Below, in pieces: positions 1 to 8,125 of a DNA stretch of 64,000 bases (position 1 is its first letter; the number at the start of each line of letters is the position of its first letter). Source of the DNA: Sinorhizobium sp. BG8 (GTDB taxonomy: Bacteria; Pseudomonadota; Alphaproteobacteria; Rhizobiales; Rhizobiaceae). The DNA is taken from contig NZ_CP044011.1 in NCBI RefSeq assembly GCF_016864555.1, forward strand, positions 542,501 to 606,500, in the 5' to 3' direction. The notes beneath the pieces were generated by a model. That model was given only the letters and a program-made list of their open reading frames with translations. It did not search any database and was not told the origin of the DNA. Both the position numbers and the translations under genes were made by a program.

Positions 1-1496
1 GCGAGCGGCAGTGCCTTCGAGTAGTTGACGGTGTTTGTCGAGCGACGCATGTAGGCTTTCCAGGCGTCCGAGCCGGACTCACGGCCGCCTCCGGTCTCCT
101 TCTCGCCGCCGAACGCTCCGCCAATTTCAGCACCGGAGGTGCCGATGTTGACGTTGGCAATACCGCAGTCGGAGCCGTCAGCGGAAAGGAAGCGCTCGGC
201 CTCCTGCATGTTGAGCGTGAAGATCGACGATGACAGGCCGGCCGCGACCGCATTGTGGTCGTCGAGCGCCTTGTCGAAGTCGGAATACTTCATGACGTAG
301 AGGATCGGAGCGAAGGTCTCGTCGAGAACCGGGCCGCCCTGCTTGGGCATTTCCACGATCGCCGGCTTGACGTAGTAGGCGGTTTCCCTGCCTGCTTCGA
401 CCACGCGGTTGCCGCCGACGACCTTGCCGCCTTCGGCCTTGGCCGCTTCCAGAGCCTTCTGCATGTTGTCGAAAGCCTGCTTGTCGACCAGCGGACCGAC
501 GAGAGCGGAGGTTTCCAAGGGATTGCCGACCGAAACGCTCTCATAGGCCTTCCGCAGGCGCGGAACGAGCTGGTCATAGACACTCTCGTGCACGAACAGA
601 CGACGAAGCGTGGTGCAGCGCTGTCCGGCGGTGCCCATGGCACCGAAGGCAATCGCCCGCAACGCCATGTCGAGATCGGCCGACGGGCAGACGATACCGG
701 CATTGTTGCCGCCGAGCTCGAGGATCGAGCGGGCGAAACGCTTGGCGAGCCGCGGACCGACTTCCTTACCCATGCGGGTGGAGCCGGTGGCCGAAACGAG
801 CGCGACCTTCGGGTTGTCGACGAGGGCCTCGCCGATCGCGCGATCGCCGATAAGCACCTGAGAAAGATTCTTCGGCGCATCACCGAAGCGGGCGAGGGCA
901 CGCTCGAGGATCGCCTGAGAGGCGAGCGCGGTGAGCGGGGTCTTCTCCGAAGGCTTCCATACAATCGGGTTGCCGCAGACGAGTGCAAGTGCCGCATTCC
1001 ACGACCAGACGGCGACCGGGAAGTTGAAGGCCGAGATGATGCCGACGACGCCGAGCGGGTGCCACGTCTCCATCATGCGGTGGCCGGGACGTTCGGTGGC
1101 GATCGTCAGGCCGTAGAGCTGGCGGGACAGACCAACCGCAAAATCGCAGATGTCGATCATTTCCTGAACTTCGCCGAGGCCCTCGGAGGTGATCTTGCCA
1201 GCCTCGATCGAGACGAGACGGCCGAGATCGGCCTTGGAGGCACGCAGTTCCTCGCCCAGCAGGCGGACGAGTTCGCCGCGCTTCGGCGCGGGCACCAGGC
1301 GCCAGGCCTTGAAAGCCTCATGGGCGGCGTCGATCGCCTTTCCGGCGTCAGCGGCCGAATGCGTCTTCAGCCTGGCGATCTCCTCGCCACTTACAGGGCT
1401 GAACGAGGCCATGTCGCCGTTCTGCCAGGCTGCTGCCGGGACGCCGAGCTTGTCGAGAAGCTTTGCGGTTTCCTGTTTCACATCGACGTTGGTCAT
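1..1496 (-). CDS. amaB: L-piperidine-6-carboxylate (2-aminoadipate semialdehyde) dehydrogenase, AmaB type; 3' end beyond window
   Basis: Aldehyde dehydrogenase superfamily member that should oxidise piperideine-6-carboxylate / 2-aminoadipate semialdehyde to 2-aminoadipate with NAD+ in the cytoplasm. The ATG at 1496 gives a reading frame open to the window edge (about 498 residues), so only about the last dozen residues are missing by family length. The catalytic pair is visible: Glu260 in ELGGNN and nucleophile Cys294 in GTAGQRCTT. The stretch GIISAFNFPVAVW near residue 152 is the usual cofactor/substrate motif of the antiquitin (ALDH7) branch. It is the last gene of a leftward set behind the D-2-hydroxyglutarate dehydrogenase and HglS genes, and amaA lies on the other side of the regulator, which supports a lysine/pipecolate role over a generic aldehyde dehydrogenase. 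The precise substrate is inferred from family and context. Confidence 0.86.
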   Translation of the reverse strand, partial: MTNVDVKQETAKLLDKLGVPAAAWQNGDMASFSPVSGEEIARLKTHSAADAGKAIDAAHEAFKAWRLVPAPKRGELVRLLGEELRASKADLGRLVSIEAGKITSEGLGEVQEMIDICDFAVGLSRQLYGLTIATERPGHRMMETWHPLGVVGIISAFNFPVAVWSWNAALALVCGNPIVWKPSEKTPLTALASQAILERALARFGDAPKNLSQVLIGDRAIGEALVDNPKVALVSATGSTRMGKEVGPRLAKRFARSILELGGNNAGIVCPSADLDMALRAIAFGAMGTAGQRCTTLRRLFVHESVYDQLVPRLRKAYESVSVGNPLETSALVGPLVDKQAFDNMQKALEAAKAEGGKVVGGNRVVEAGRETAYYVKPAIVEMPKQGGPVLDETFAPILYVMKYSDFDKALDDHNAVAAGLSSSIFTLNMQEAERFLSADGSDCGIANVNIGTSGAEIGGAFGGEKETGGGRESGSDAWKAYMRRSTNTVNYSKALPL

Positions 1497-1553
1497 CGTC
1501 TCATTCTCCATTGTGACTGTGTTTCGCAGGCGGCGCAAATTCCGCCGATCTCT

Positions 1554-2972
1554 TCAAAAGTTGACGCTGCCGAGCGGGCCGGGCGAAGTGATCTCCCTGA
1601 GCCCTGCTGCCAGCCGCCGGATCGCTTCCGGCGTATAGAGGTCGTAGAAGACCTGGTTCTTGCGGCCGATCGCATGCTCGGCGCTGTAGCTGCCGCCGAA
1701 GTCCTCGACAGCGACCTTGAACACCCATTCTCGCAAACGTCCCTCGAAGCCGCCGTCGGCGAGCCGGGGATCTTCGGCGGGCACGACTAGATTGAAGTGC
1801 ACGCCGCCGTCGCCGATATGGCCGAAGTCGCAAATCGAGATATCCGGGAATTGCTTCGGCATCTCCGCCTTCATACGGGCGAGGAAGCGCATGATATCAC
1901 CCCGCCGGAATGATAGATCGAATGCGATCAATCGTCCGCTATGCTTCACGCCCTCGGACAAGGCATGGCGCAAAGCCCACATTTCCTGCGGTGGGCCCAC
2001 GAAGGCATCTGCCAGCAACGTATCAGCCCTTTCGAACACCGCGCCAAGGACCTCCTCCAGCACCGCATCAAGCGGCTGCTCGCCCTCACGCGACGGCGAG
2101 GAGCGCGAGATTTCCGCGAGGATGACGAACTCCGGAACGACGCCGCTCTGGAAGGGATTGCGCAACGAGGGGACGTGGGAGAGCGCGGCCGTGATGGCGT
2201 TGCCCGACATGCCCTCAAAGGCGGAGAGATAGCTGCCGAGCGCCTGCTCCATTGCGACGAGGAGGTCAGAGACCCGCTCGGGCGCCGAAGGCACCAGGTA
2301 GGCAGTTGCCACCTGGCGCGGCACCGGCTCGAGGTTCAGCTCGCATTCGGTGATGACGCCGAAAGCGCCGCTTGTGCCGATGAAGAGCTGTTTCCAGTCG
2401 ACACCCGTATTGTTTTTGCGAAGGCCCGAGCCGAGCTTGAGCACGGTGCCCGCCTCGTCGGCCAGGACCACCGTCAGTCCCAATGTGTTGCGGCGCACGT
2501 CGCCATAACGCAGGAACCTTGAGCCTCCGGTGTTAGTTGCAAGCATGCCGCCGAGACGCGGGTCGGCTCCGAGATCGATCGGGAAGAACAGGCCTTCCTC
2601 TTCGAGACGCCGATTGACCTCCGAGAGCCTGAGGCCTGCGCCCGCCGCCAGCGTGCGGTTGACCGGATCCAGCTCGAAGGGTGCCACCAGTCGGTCGAGG
2701 CTGAGCACACCCTGCGTCCCGCTTCCATCCGGCGTAGAACCGGAGACGAGGCCGGTGTTGCCGGACTGCGGGACGAGCGCGATGCCGTTTTTCACGCAAT
2801 AGGCAACAACGGCGGAAACCTCCGAGGTCGAAGCCGGGCGTGCGACGAAGGCAGCACGACCACTGTCGTATCGGGCGCCGGTCTCGTAGCCAGCCATGTC
2901 GGCGGGCGCTGTGAGGAGGCCCTTGACGCCCAGCAGCGAACGCAGCGCTTCAATATGCGTTTCGTCGATCAT
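1554..2972 (-). CDS. FAD-linked D-2-hydroxyglutarate dehydrogenase
   Basis: A 472-residue protein of the FAD-binding type 4 / FAD_oxidase_C family (D-2-hydroxyglutarate or D-lactate dehydrogenases). The FAD-binding half (about residues 35-210) shows the PQSGNTGLVSGS loop; the C-terminal half has HIGDGGVHFN and SAEHAIGRKNQ, the conserved metal/substrate region. Start: ATG at 2972, ten bases after the hglS stop, with an AGGAG run directly before it; a longer frame to 3053 exists but would lie inside hglS. HglS makes D-2-hydroxyglutarate, and this enzyme would oxidise it to 2-oxoglutarate, passing electrons to an acceptor such as an electron-transfer flavoprotein. D-lactate or glycolate dehydrogenase remain possible from sequence alone; the neighbour decides the call. 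Confidence 0.84.
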   Translation of the reverse strand: MIDETHIEALRSLLGVKGLLTAPADMAGYETGARYDSGRAAFVARPASTSEVSAVVAYCVKNGIALVPQSGNTGLVSGSTPDGSGTQGVLSLDRLVAPFELDPVNRTLAAGAGLRLSEVNRRLEEEGLFFPIDLGADPRLGGMLATNTGGSRFLRYGDVRRNTLGLTVVLADEAGTVLKLGSGLRKNNTGVDWKQLFIGTSGAFGVITECELNLEPVPRQVATAYLVPSAPERVSDLLVAMEQALGSYLSAFEGMSGNAITAALSHVPSLRNPFQSGVVPEFVILAEISRSSPSREGEQPLDAVLEEVLGAVFERADTLLADAFVGPPQEMWALRHALSEGVKHSGRLIAFDLSFRRGDIMRFLARMKAEMPKQFPDISICDFGHIGDGGVHFNLVVPAEDPRLADGGFEGRLREWVFKVAVEDFGGSYSAEHAIGRKNQVFYDLYTPEAIRRLAAGLREITSPGPLGSVNF

Positions 2973-2982
2973 CTCCTGCCTG

Positions 2983-4383
2983 TCATTCCGCAGCGACGGC
3001 CATGCCCGCCGCGCCCAGGCATTCTTCAATAGAAGCCTTTTCGATGCCCGCATAGTGGGCGAATTCGTCGAGCACGCCAGCGCCGAGATCGCGCTCGAAC
3101 ATCACCTGGTTCGGGCTTGCGACAAACTCTTGCGCCGCGTCGTCGCCGAGGTTGGACTGGAAGATCCCGGCGGCCGAAACGGGCAGGAAGTCCTCATAGA
3201 CGATCGGGTCGAACTGGACGTGGCCGGACTCAACCAACGCCTCGATGCCGGTGTCGCCGGTGATACCGGTCGCCCGACCCAGCTCGGTGAGGGAGTAGTT
3301 GAAATAGCCGAGGCCCTGCTTGCGGATCTCGTGCCAGTCGTCCGGAAAGGCTTCGAAGACCTTTGCCAGCGCCGCCTCGTATTCTGCGGCGTTTGAGCCG
3401 TCGGCGGCGGGGCGCGCAATCGCGCGGGTATCGCTGAGAAGCCTGTCGTAGAGCGCGCGGCCCTTCGGGGTGAGCGCAATGCCGCGCTGTTCGATCTCGC
3501 CGAAGCGGGCGGTGTGCGAGCCAGCCTTCCATTCCCCGCTGTCCCCGATGAAGGAGACGGGCTCTTCAAGCGCCTTGAACGACGTCTGGCGCAGGAGGAT
3601 TGCGCATTTGCGGGTCGGAGGTCCCTCGACGACTGCCTTGGGAGCGATGCCTTCTTCCGGCATCAGCGCCTGCACCTTGTCAATGTCGAGGGTGCGTGGC
3701 GTGAGGTGGTTGATGTGCGGGCCCTTGAAGGAAACGACGTCGGCAATCAGCCGATGTGCATCGTGCAGCCGCTTGTACATGTCCGCACTGACGATCGCGC
3801 GATCATGCCAGCGGAAGGTCTCGAGTACTTCGCGGACGAAGACCGCCGCGTCCGCGGCGTTCAGCCCACCGTCCTGCTCGGCTTTTTCGACCAGCTCAAC
3901 GGCACGGTCGGTGAAGATCCTGCGCAAAGCGAGCACTTGAGCGGCCTCTTCGCGCAGCGTCGCGTCGGCGATCAGGTCGAGGCGAAGCAGCGAGGTAAAG
4001 ACGCGGAAGGGGTTCCGCTTCAGCGCCGCATCACCGACCGGGCGGAACGCGGTCGAGTGCACCGGCACACCGGCAGTCGACAAATCGTAGTAGCCGACCG
4101 GATACATGCCCATGACCGCGAAGACGCGGCGCATCATCGAAAGCTCCTCCGGGGTACCGAGGCGGATGGCACCGTGGCGCTCCTCGGAGATCCGGTCGAG
4201 CGAATCGGTCTCTTCCAGACGCCTCCGAAGATGCGAATCGGCTGCAAGCGTCTCCGCATTCACTTGAGCGACCAGCGACATGAGCGTGCCGTAAGCCGGC
4301 ACTTCCTCGCGGTACATGGCGGACATGGCAGCGGAGAAATCCGAACGGATCTCGTCGGCGGAAACGTACGATTTTTCTTTCAT
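2983..4383 (-). CDS. hglS: 2-oxoadipate dioxygenase/decarboxylase (DUF1338, HglS)
   Basis: A 466-residue DUF1338 (YdcJ/HglS) protein. The characterised Pseudomonas enzyme is an Fe(II) dioxygenase that converts 2-oxoadipate to D-2-hydroxyglutarate with loss of CO2. Visible here are His70 (in EERHGAIR, with Arg74) and His226 (in GPHINH), at the numbers reported for the metal ligands, and a Glu near 296 (in RFGEIEQRG) as the likely third ligand. Start: ATG at 4383, preferred because it fits the family length; the frame continues 20 codons further upstream into the regulatory gap. It is first in the leftward set hglS - D-2HG dehydrogenase - amaB and divergent from a LysR regulator. No truncation seen. 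Confidence 0.88.
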   Translation of the reverse strand: MKEKSYVSADEIRSDFSAAMSAMYREEVPAYGTLMSLVAQVNAETLAADSHLRRRLEETDSLDRISEERHGAIRLGTPEELSMMRRVFAVMGMYPVGYYDLSTAGVPVHSTAFRPVGDAALKRNPFRVFTSLLRLDLIADATLREEAAQVLALRRIFTDRAVELVEKAEQDGGLNAADAAVFVREVLETFRWHDRAIVSADMYKRLHDAHRLIADVVSFKGPHINHLTPRTLDIDKVQALMPEEGIAPKAVVEGPPTRKCAILLRQTSFKALEEPVSFIGDSGEWKAGSHTARFGEIEQRGIALTPKGRALYDRLLSDTRAIARPAADGSNAAEYEAALAKVFEAFPDDWHEIRKQGLGYFNYSLTELGRATGITGDTGIEALVESGHVQFDPIVYEDFLPVSAAGIFQSNLGDDAAQEFVASPNQVMFERDLGAGVLDEFAHYAGIEKASIEECLGAAGMAVAAE

Positions 4384-4433
4384 GGCGGTCAGTCTCGTCC
4401 TAGAAGGGGTGGGAGGTCCCCGTTCATTCTCAA

Positions 4434-4452
4434 AACGGATCATAACGGATCA
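4434..4452. promoter_or_regulatory. Tandem direct repeat in the hglS/lysR divergent gap
   Basis: AACGGATCA occurs twice with one base between copies (4434-4442 and 4444-4452), a ten-base period equal to about one helical turn. It lies 51-69 bases upstream of the hglS start and about 50 bases upstream of the lysR start, where a regulator or polymerase would bind. Role inferred from position only. Confidence 0.4.
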
Positions 4453-4501
4453 GACCCGCGAGTGATCGCGCATGTTTTGACTAGGTTGATGCGAGAGTCG
4501 A

Positions 4502-5395
4502 ATGAAGTTGAGCCGCAGGCTGATTCCGGACGTGACCACGCTTCAGGCCTTCGAATGCGCCGCGCGGCACGGCAGCTTTACCCAGGCCGCGCATGAGCTG
4601 AACCTCACGCAAAGTGCCGTCAGCCGCCAGATAAAGGATCTCGAGGAGCAGCTTGGCGTTCTGCTCTTCGAACGCGTCCGGCAACGCGTCATCCTGTCGG
4701 AAGACGGGCGCAGGTTCCTGCCAGAGGTGCGGCGTCTCCTCCATCAGACAGAGGAAACCATGCTGCGCGCCATGTCCTCGGCGCGCTCCGAACACAGCCT
4801 CAGCATAGCGACTCTTCCCACGTTCGGCAGCCGATGGCTCACGCCCCGGCTTCCGGCGTTTCTGGCGCAGTATCCGGGAACGATCCTCAACATCGCATCT
4901 CGATCGGCGCCGTTCGACTTCGAGGAGCAGAACTTCGACCTGGCGATACACTACGGCCAGCCGGTCTGGGCGCGCGCCGCCTGCTCCTATCTCTGCAGCG
5001 AGGTCATCCTGCCCGCCGCAAGTCCCGAGCTGTTGCGCGAATGGCAGCTTGGAGAACCAAGGGACCTGGAGGCCGCGCCGCTCCTTCACCTCGCGACACG
5101 TCCGAAGCTCTGGGCGCAATGGTTCGAGCTCAATGGCGGCACCACCGACACGGCCTATCGCGGGCATCGCTTCGACCAGTTTTCGATGGTTATCGAGGCG
5201 GCCGTGGCCGGCCTCGGCTTCGCGCTGCTCCCGCGCTACCTGATCGAGCAGGAACTCGCCTCGGGAAGGCTCGCCGTGATCTTCGACCGGCCGATGCAGA
5301 CGGAGAACAGCTACTATCTTGTGGTTCCGGAAGGGAAGCTGGAAAATTCGCTGAGCCAGGCCTTTCGAAGCTGGATAACAACGCAGGTGAGCTGA
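4502..5395 (+). CDS. LysR-family transcriptional regulator (GcvA-like)
   Basis: A 297-residue LysR-type regulator. The winged helix-turn-helix covers about residues 8-66 (TLQAFECAARHGSFTQAAHELNL followed by TQSAVSRQIKDLEEQLG), and the rest is a periplasmic-binding-protein-like effector domain; the QNFDLAIHYG stretch and basic N-terminus place it near GcvA-type members. ATG at 4502 gives the usual length. It is divergent from hglS (118-base gap) and followed by amaA, so it is the natural candidate to control lysine/pipecolate breakdown, with a pathway intermediate as the likely effector. The effector is not visible from sequence. Confidence 0.9.
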   Translation: MKLSRRLIPDVTTLQAFECAARHGSFTQAAHELNLTQSAVSRQIKDLEEQLGVLLFERVRQRVILSEDGRRFLPEVRRLLHQTEETMLRAMSSARSEHSLSIATLPTFGSRWLTPRLPAFLAQYPGTILNIASRSAPFDFEEQNFDLAIHYGQPVWARAACSYLCSEVILPAASPELLREWQLGEPRDLEAAPLLHLATRPKLWAQWFELNGGTTDTAYRGHRFDQFSMVIEAAVAGLGFALLPRYLIEQELASGRLAVIFDRPMQTENSYYLVVPEGKLENSLSQAFRSWITTQVS

Positions 5396-5451
5396 GCATC
5401 CTGCTCATTCCATCCCGGCATGACCCGGTGACGAAAAAACGCTTTCGTGCT

Positions 5452-5465
5452 TGCCATGCATGGCA
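5452..5465. promoter_or_regulatory. Perfect 14-bp palindrome upstream of amaA
   Basis: TGCCATGCATGGCA is a perfect palindrome 46 bases before the amaA start, in the 116-base gap after the LysR gene. It may be an operator; it is longer than typical chance restriction-site palindromes but is a single instance. Confidence 0.3.
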
Positions 5466-5511
5466 GAATGTGGCGCCATCGCAACCCTCCCTGCTGAAGA
5501 AGACACGACAG

Positions 5512-6795
5512 ATGCTGAACGACCCCCGCTCCCACGGCCTGTGGGAAATGACAGCCCCGCCCGCCCCGAAAACCTCGACTCTGTCAGGCACGAGGGAGGC
5601 CGATGTTGTTATCGTCGGTGGTGGCTTTACCGGGTTCTCCGCGGCACTGCATCTGGTGGAGCGGGGTGCCAAGGTTGTCGTCCTCGAAGGCAAGGAAATC
5701 GGCTTCGGCGGCTCCGGCCGCAATGTCGGGCTCGTCAATGCCGGCATGTGGGTCATGCCTGACGATCTGCCCGGCGTGCTCGGGGAGGTCTATGGTGACC
5801 GTCTGCTCGAGGCACTCGGCAATGCGCCAAGGGTCGTCTTCGACCTTGTCGAGAAGCACGGCATGGATTGCGAGGCGATGCCGGTCGGAACCCTTCATTG
5901 TGCCGTTGGCCGTGCTGGACTGGAGGAACTGGGAGCTCGCGCCGAGCAATGGGCGCGCCGCGGTGCGCCGGTGACACTGCTCGATGCCGCAGAGACCGCT
6001 CGCAAGGTCGGCACCAACGCCTATACAGGCTCTCTTCTAGACATGCGTGCCGGCACGATCCAGCCGCTCGGCTACGTGCGCGGATTGGCGACCGCCGCAA
6101 TCGCCGCGGGCGCCGAGGCCTACACCTCAAGCCCGGTGATCGGCGCAGAGCGCGCAGGAAGCCGCTGGACCGTGAAAACTGATCGGGGAGCGGTCACCGC
6201 GAACTGGGTCATCGTTGCGACGAACGCCTACACCGTATCCCCGTGGGCGGAAGTTCGTTCCGAGATCGTTCATCTGCCCTATTTCAACTTCGCGACCGCT
6301 CCGCTCTCGCCGGAGCTGCAGGCGAAGATCCTGCCCGGGAGGCAGGGCGCATGGGACACGGAGGAAGTTCTGTCCTCCTACCGCTTCGATAAGCGCGGCC
6401 GCCTCGTGTTCGGAAGCGTGGGCGCATTGCGCGGCACTGGAATTTCCGTGCACAAGGCATGGGCGCGACGCGCGTTGAAGAGACTGTTTCCCGAGATCGG
6501 CGACGTGACCTTCGAGGCGGAGTGGTACGGCAAGATCGGCATGACTGCCGACAATCTCCCCCGCTTCCACAGGCTTGCGCCGAACGTCATCGGGTTCAGC
6601 GGCTACAACGGGCGAGGAATTGCGCCGGGGACTGTATTCGGCAAGACGCTCGCCCGACATATCTGCGGCGAGATTTCCGAGGCCGAGTTGCCCCTCCCGG
6701 TGACCGATCCCGTGGCACAAAGTTTCCGCCCGGTCCGTGAAGCTTATTACGAGCTTGGCGCCCAGATCGCGCATTTCGCCAGGGACCGTTTTTGA
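5512..6795 (+). CDS. amaA: L-pipecolate oxidase (FAD-dependent oxidoreductase, DAO family)
   Basis: A 427-residue flavoprotein of the D-amino-acid-oxidase/GlpD fold. The dinucleotide-binding motif VVIVGGGFTG is at about residues 32-41, after an N-terminal extension typical of the PuuB/AmaA/OrdL group; NGRGIAPGT near the C-terminus is the second FAD contact. Length matches Pseudomonas AmaA, which oxidises L-pipecolate to piperideine-6-carboxylate, the substrate of AmaB encoded at the left end. The much longer open frame from 4834 runs through the lysR gene and is spurious; the ATG at 5512 fits the family. gamma-Glutamylputrescine oxidase is the main alternative, but the amaB, hglS and D-2-hydroxyglutarate dehydrogenase neighbours argue for pipecolate. 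Confidence 0.8.
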   Translation: MLNDPRSHGLWEMTAPPAPKTSTLSGTREADVVIVGGGFTGFSAALHLVERGAKVVVLEGKEIGFGGSGRNVGLVNAGMWVMPDDLPGVLGEVYGDRLLEALGNAPRVVFDLVEKHGMDCEAMPVGTLHCAVGRAGLEELGARAEQWARRGAPVTLLDAAETARKVGTNAYTGSLLDMRAGTIQPLGYVRGLATAAIAAGAEAYTSSPVIGAERAGSRWTVKTDRGAVTANWVIVATNAYTVSPWAEVRSEIVHLPYFNFATAPLSPELQAKILPGRQGAWDTEEVLSSYRFDKRGRLVFGSVGALRGTGISVHKAWARRALKRLFPEIGDVTFEAEWYGKIGMTADNLPRFHRLAPNVIGFSGYNGRGIAPGTVFGKTLARHICGEISEAELPLPVTDPVAQSFRPVREAYYELGAQIAHFARDRF

Positions 6796-6806
6796 TCCCT
6801 GGCGAA
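6775..6806. terminator. Long perfect hairpin between convergent amaA and the MFS gene
   Basis: Eleven-base arms TTCGCCAGGGA (6775-6785) and TCCCTGGCGAA (6796-6806) flank a 10-base loop that contains the amaA stop codon. No strong U tract follows in either direction, so it may be a transcript-end stabiliser or a weak bidirectional terminator. Confidence 0.5.
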
Positions 6807-6813
6807 TGGCCTG

Positions 6814-8010
6814 CTACCGCACGGGGATGCGTGGCAGCATCACCGTGAGAATGCCGAGAAGCGGCATGTAGGAGCAAAGGCGGTAGACGAACTCGATGCC
6901 TTGGCTGTCGGCGAAGCCGCCGAGCGCTGCCGCCCCCAGGCCGCCGGCTCCGAAAGCGAAGCCGAAGAAGACACCGGCAATCAGACCGACCCGCCCCGGT
7001 ACGAGTTCCTGCGCGAAAACCACAATGGCTGAGAAAGCCGACGAGAAGATCAGCCCGATCAGGACACTGAGCACGCCCGTCCAGAACAGGTTCGCGTAGG
7101 GAAGCAGGAGCGCGAAGGGAATGACGCCGAGGATCGAGAACCAGATCACGAAGCGGGCTCCGAAGCGGTCTCCGATCGGCCCACCAAGGAAGACCCCTAC
7201 GGCCGATGCGCCGAGGAAGAGGAACAGCATGAGCTGCGCTTCCTGCACGGTCAAACCGAACTTGTCGATCGTGTAGAAAGTGAAATAGCTGGAAATGCTC
7301 GCCATGTAGACGTTCTTCGTCGTGGTCAGCAGAACGAGAACGGCAAGCGCCCACGCGACGCGACCGCCCGGCAGCGGGAGATCACGGCTTGGCGCTGGGT
7401 GGCCGGCGGTGCGAAGGCGCTCGCCCGCATACCAGCGTCCGACCCATGTCAGGATGATCATGCCGAGCAGCGCGACAGCCGAAAACCAGGCGACGCTGGA
7501 CTGGCCGAACGGCAACACGATGAAGGCTGCCAGCAAGGGGCCGATCGCAGTACCGGCATTGCCACCCACCTGAAACAGCGACTGTGCAAGCCCGTGGCGG
7601 CCACCGGAGGCGATGCGGGCAACACGGGATGACTCGGGATGAAACACGGCCGACCCCAGCCCGATCAGACACGCACCGGCCACGAGAACGGGAAAGCTGT
7701 GCGCATAGGCGAGCAGGAAAAGCCCGACGAATGTGCTCGCCATGCCGGCAGGAAGGGAGAACGGCATCGGCCAGCGATCCGTCACAAGGCCCACGACCGG
7801 CTGGAGCAGCGAGGCAGTGACCTGGAACGCCATCGTGAGAAGGCCGATCTGGACGAAGTCCAGAGCGTAGTTCGCCTTGAGCAGCGGGTACAGCGACGTC
7901 AGCAGCGACTGCATGATGTCGTTCAACATGTGGCAGATGCTGACCGCGAAGATGATTGCAATGGTGGTTCGACCGCTACGGGCCGAGGCGACAGAGACTG
8001 TCGTCGACAT
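6814..8010 (-). CDS. MFS exporter, Fsr/NimT-like
   Basis: A 398-residue, roughly 12-helix major facilitator superfamily protein. The N-terminal stretch SICHMLNDIMQSLLTSLYPLLK resembles the fosmidomycin-resistance (Fsr) group, and LVTDRWPMPF and GSAVFHPESSRVA are typical of it. ATG at 8010 gives the family length; the longer frame to 8169 overlaps the regulator gene and is unlikely. It is divergent from an AraC-family gene, a pairing seen for drug or metabolite exporters such as E. coli nimR-nimT. Substrate unknown. Convergent with amaA, 18 bases apart. Confidence 0.82.
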   Translation of the reverse strand: MSTTVSVASARSGRTTIAIIFAVSICHMLNDIMQSLLTSLYPLLKANYALDFVQIGLLTMAFQVTASLLQPVVGLVTDRWPMPFSLPAGMASTFVGLFLLAYAHSFPVLVAGACLIGLGSAVFHPESSRVARIASGGRHGLAQSLFQVGGNAGTAIGPLLAAFIVLPFGQSSVAWFSAVALLGMIILTWVGRWYAGERLRTAGHPAPSRDLPLPGGRVAWALAVLVLLTTTKNVYMASISSYFTFYTIDKFGLTVQEAQLMLFLFLGASAVGVFLGGPIGDRFGARFVIWFSILGVIPFALLLPYANLFWTGVLSVLIGLIFSSAFSAIVVFAQELVPGRVGLIAGVFFGFAFGAGGLGAAALGGFADSQGIEFVYRLCSYMPLLGILTVMLPRIPVR

Positions 8011-8125
8011 ACTGAGGTCCTTGTGTGTTTCGTCCGAAATTCTTCTGGTTTGGCGCTTCAATACAGGGATTGTTGCGTGCCTGCATTTGTGCTTAGGTCC
8101 ATTTTCTTCGAGAGTGGGCCAAAAA

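Noticed and set aside
255-1790. A 511-codon open frame on the plus strand
   Set aside because: Antisense to amaB and the end of the D-2-hydroxyglutarate dehydrogenase gene, both of which carry full family motifs.
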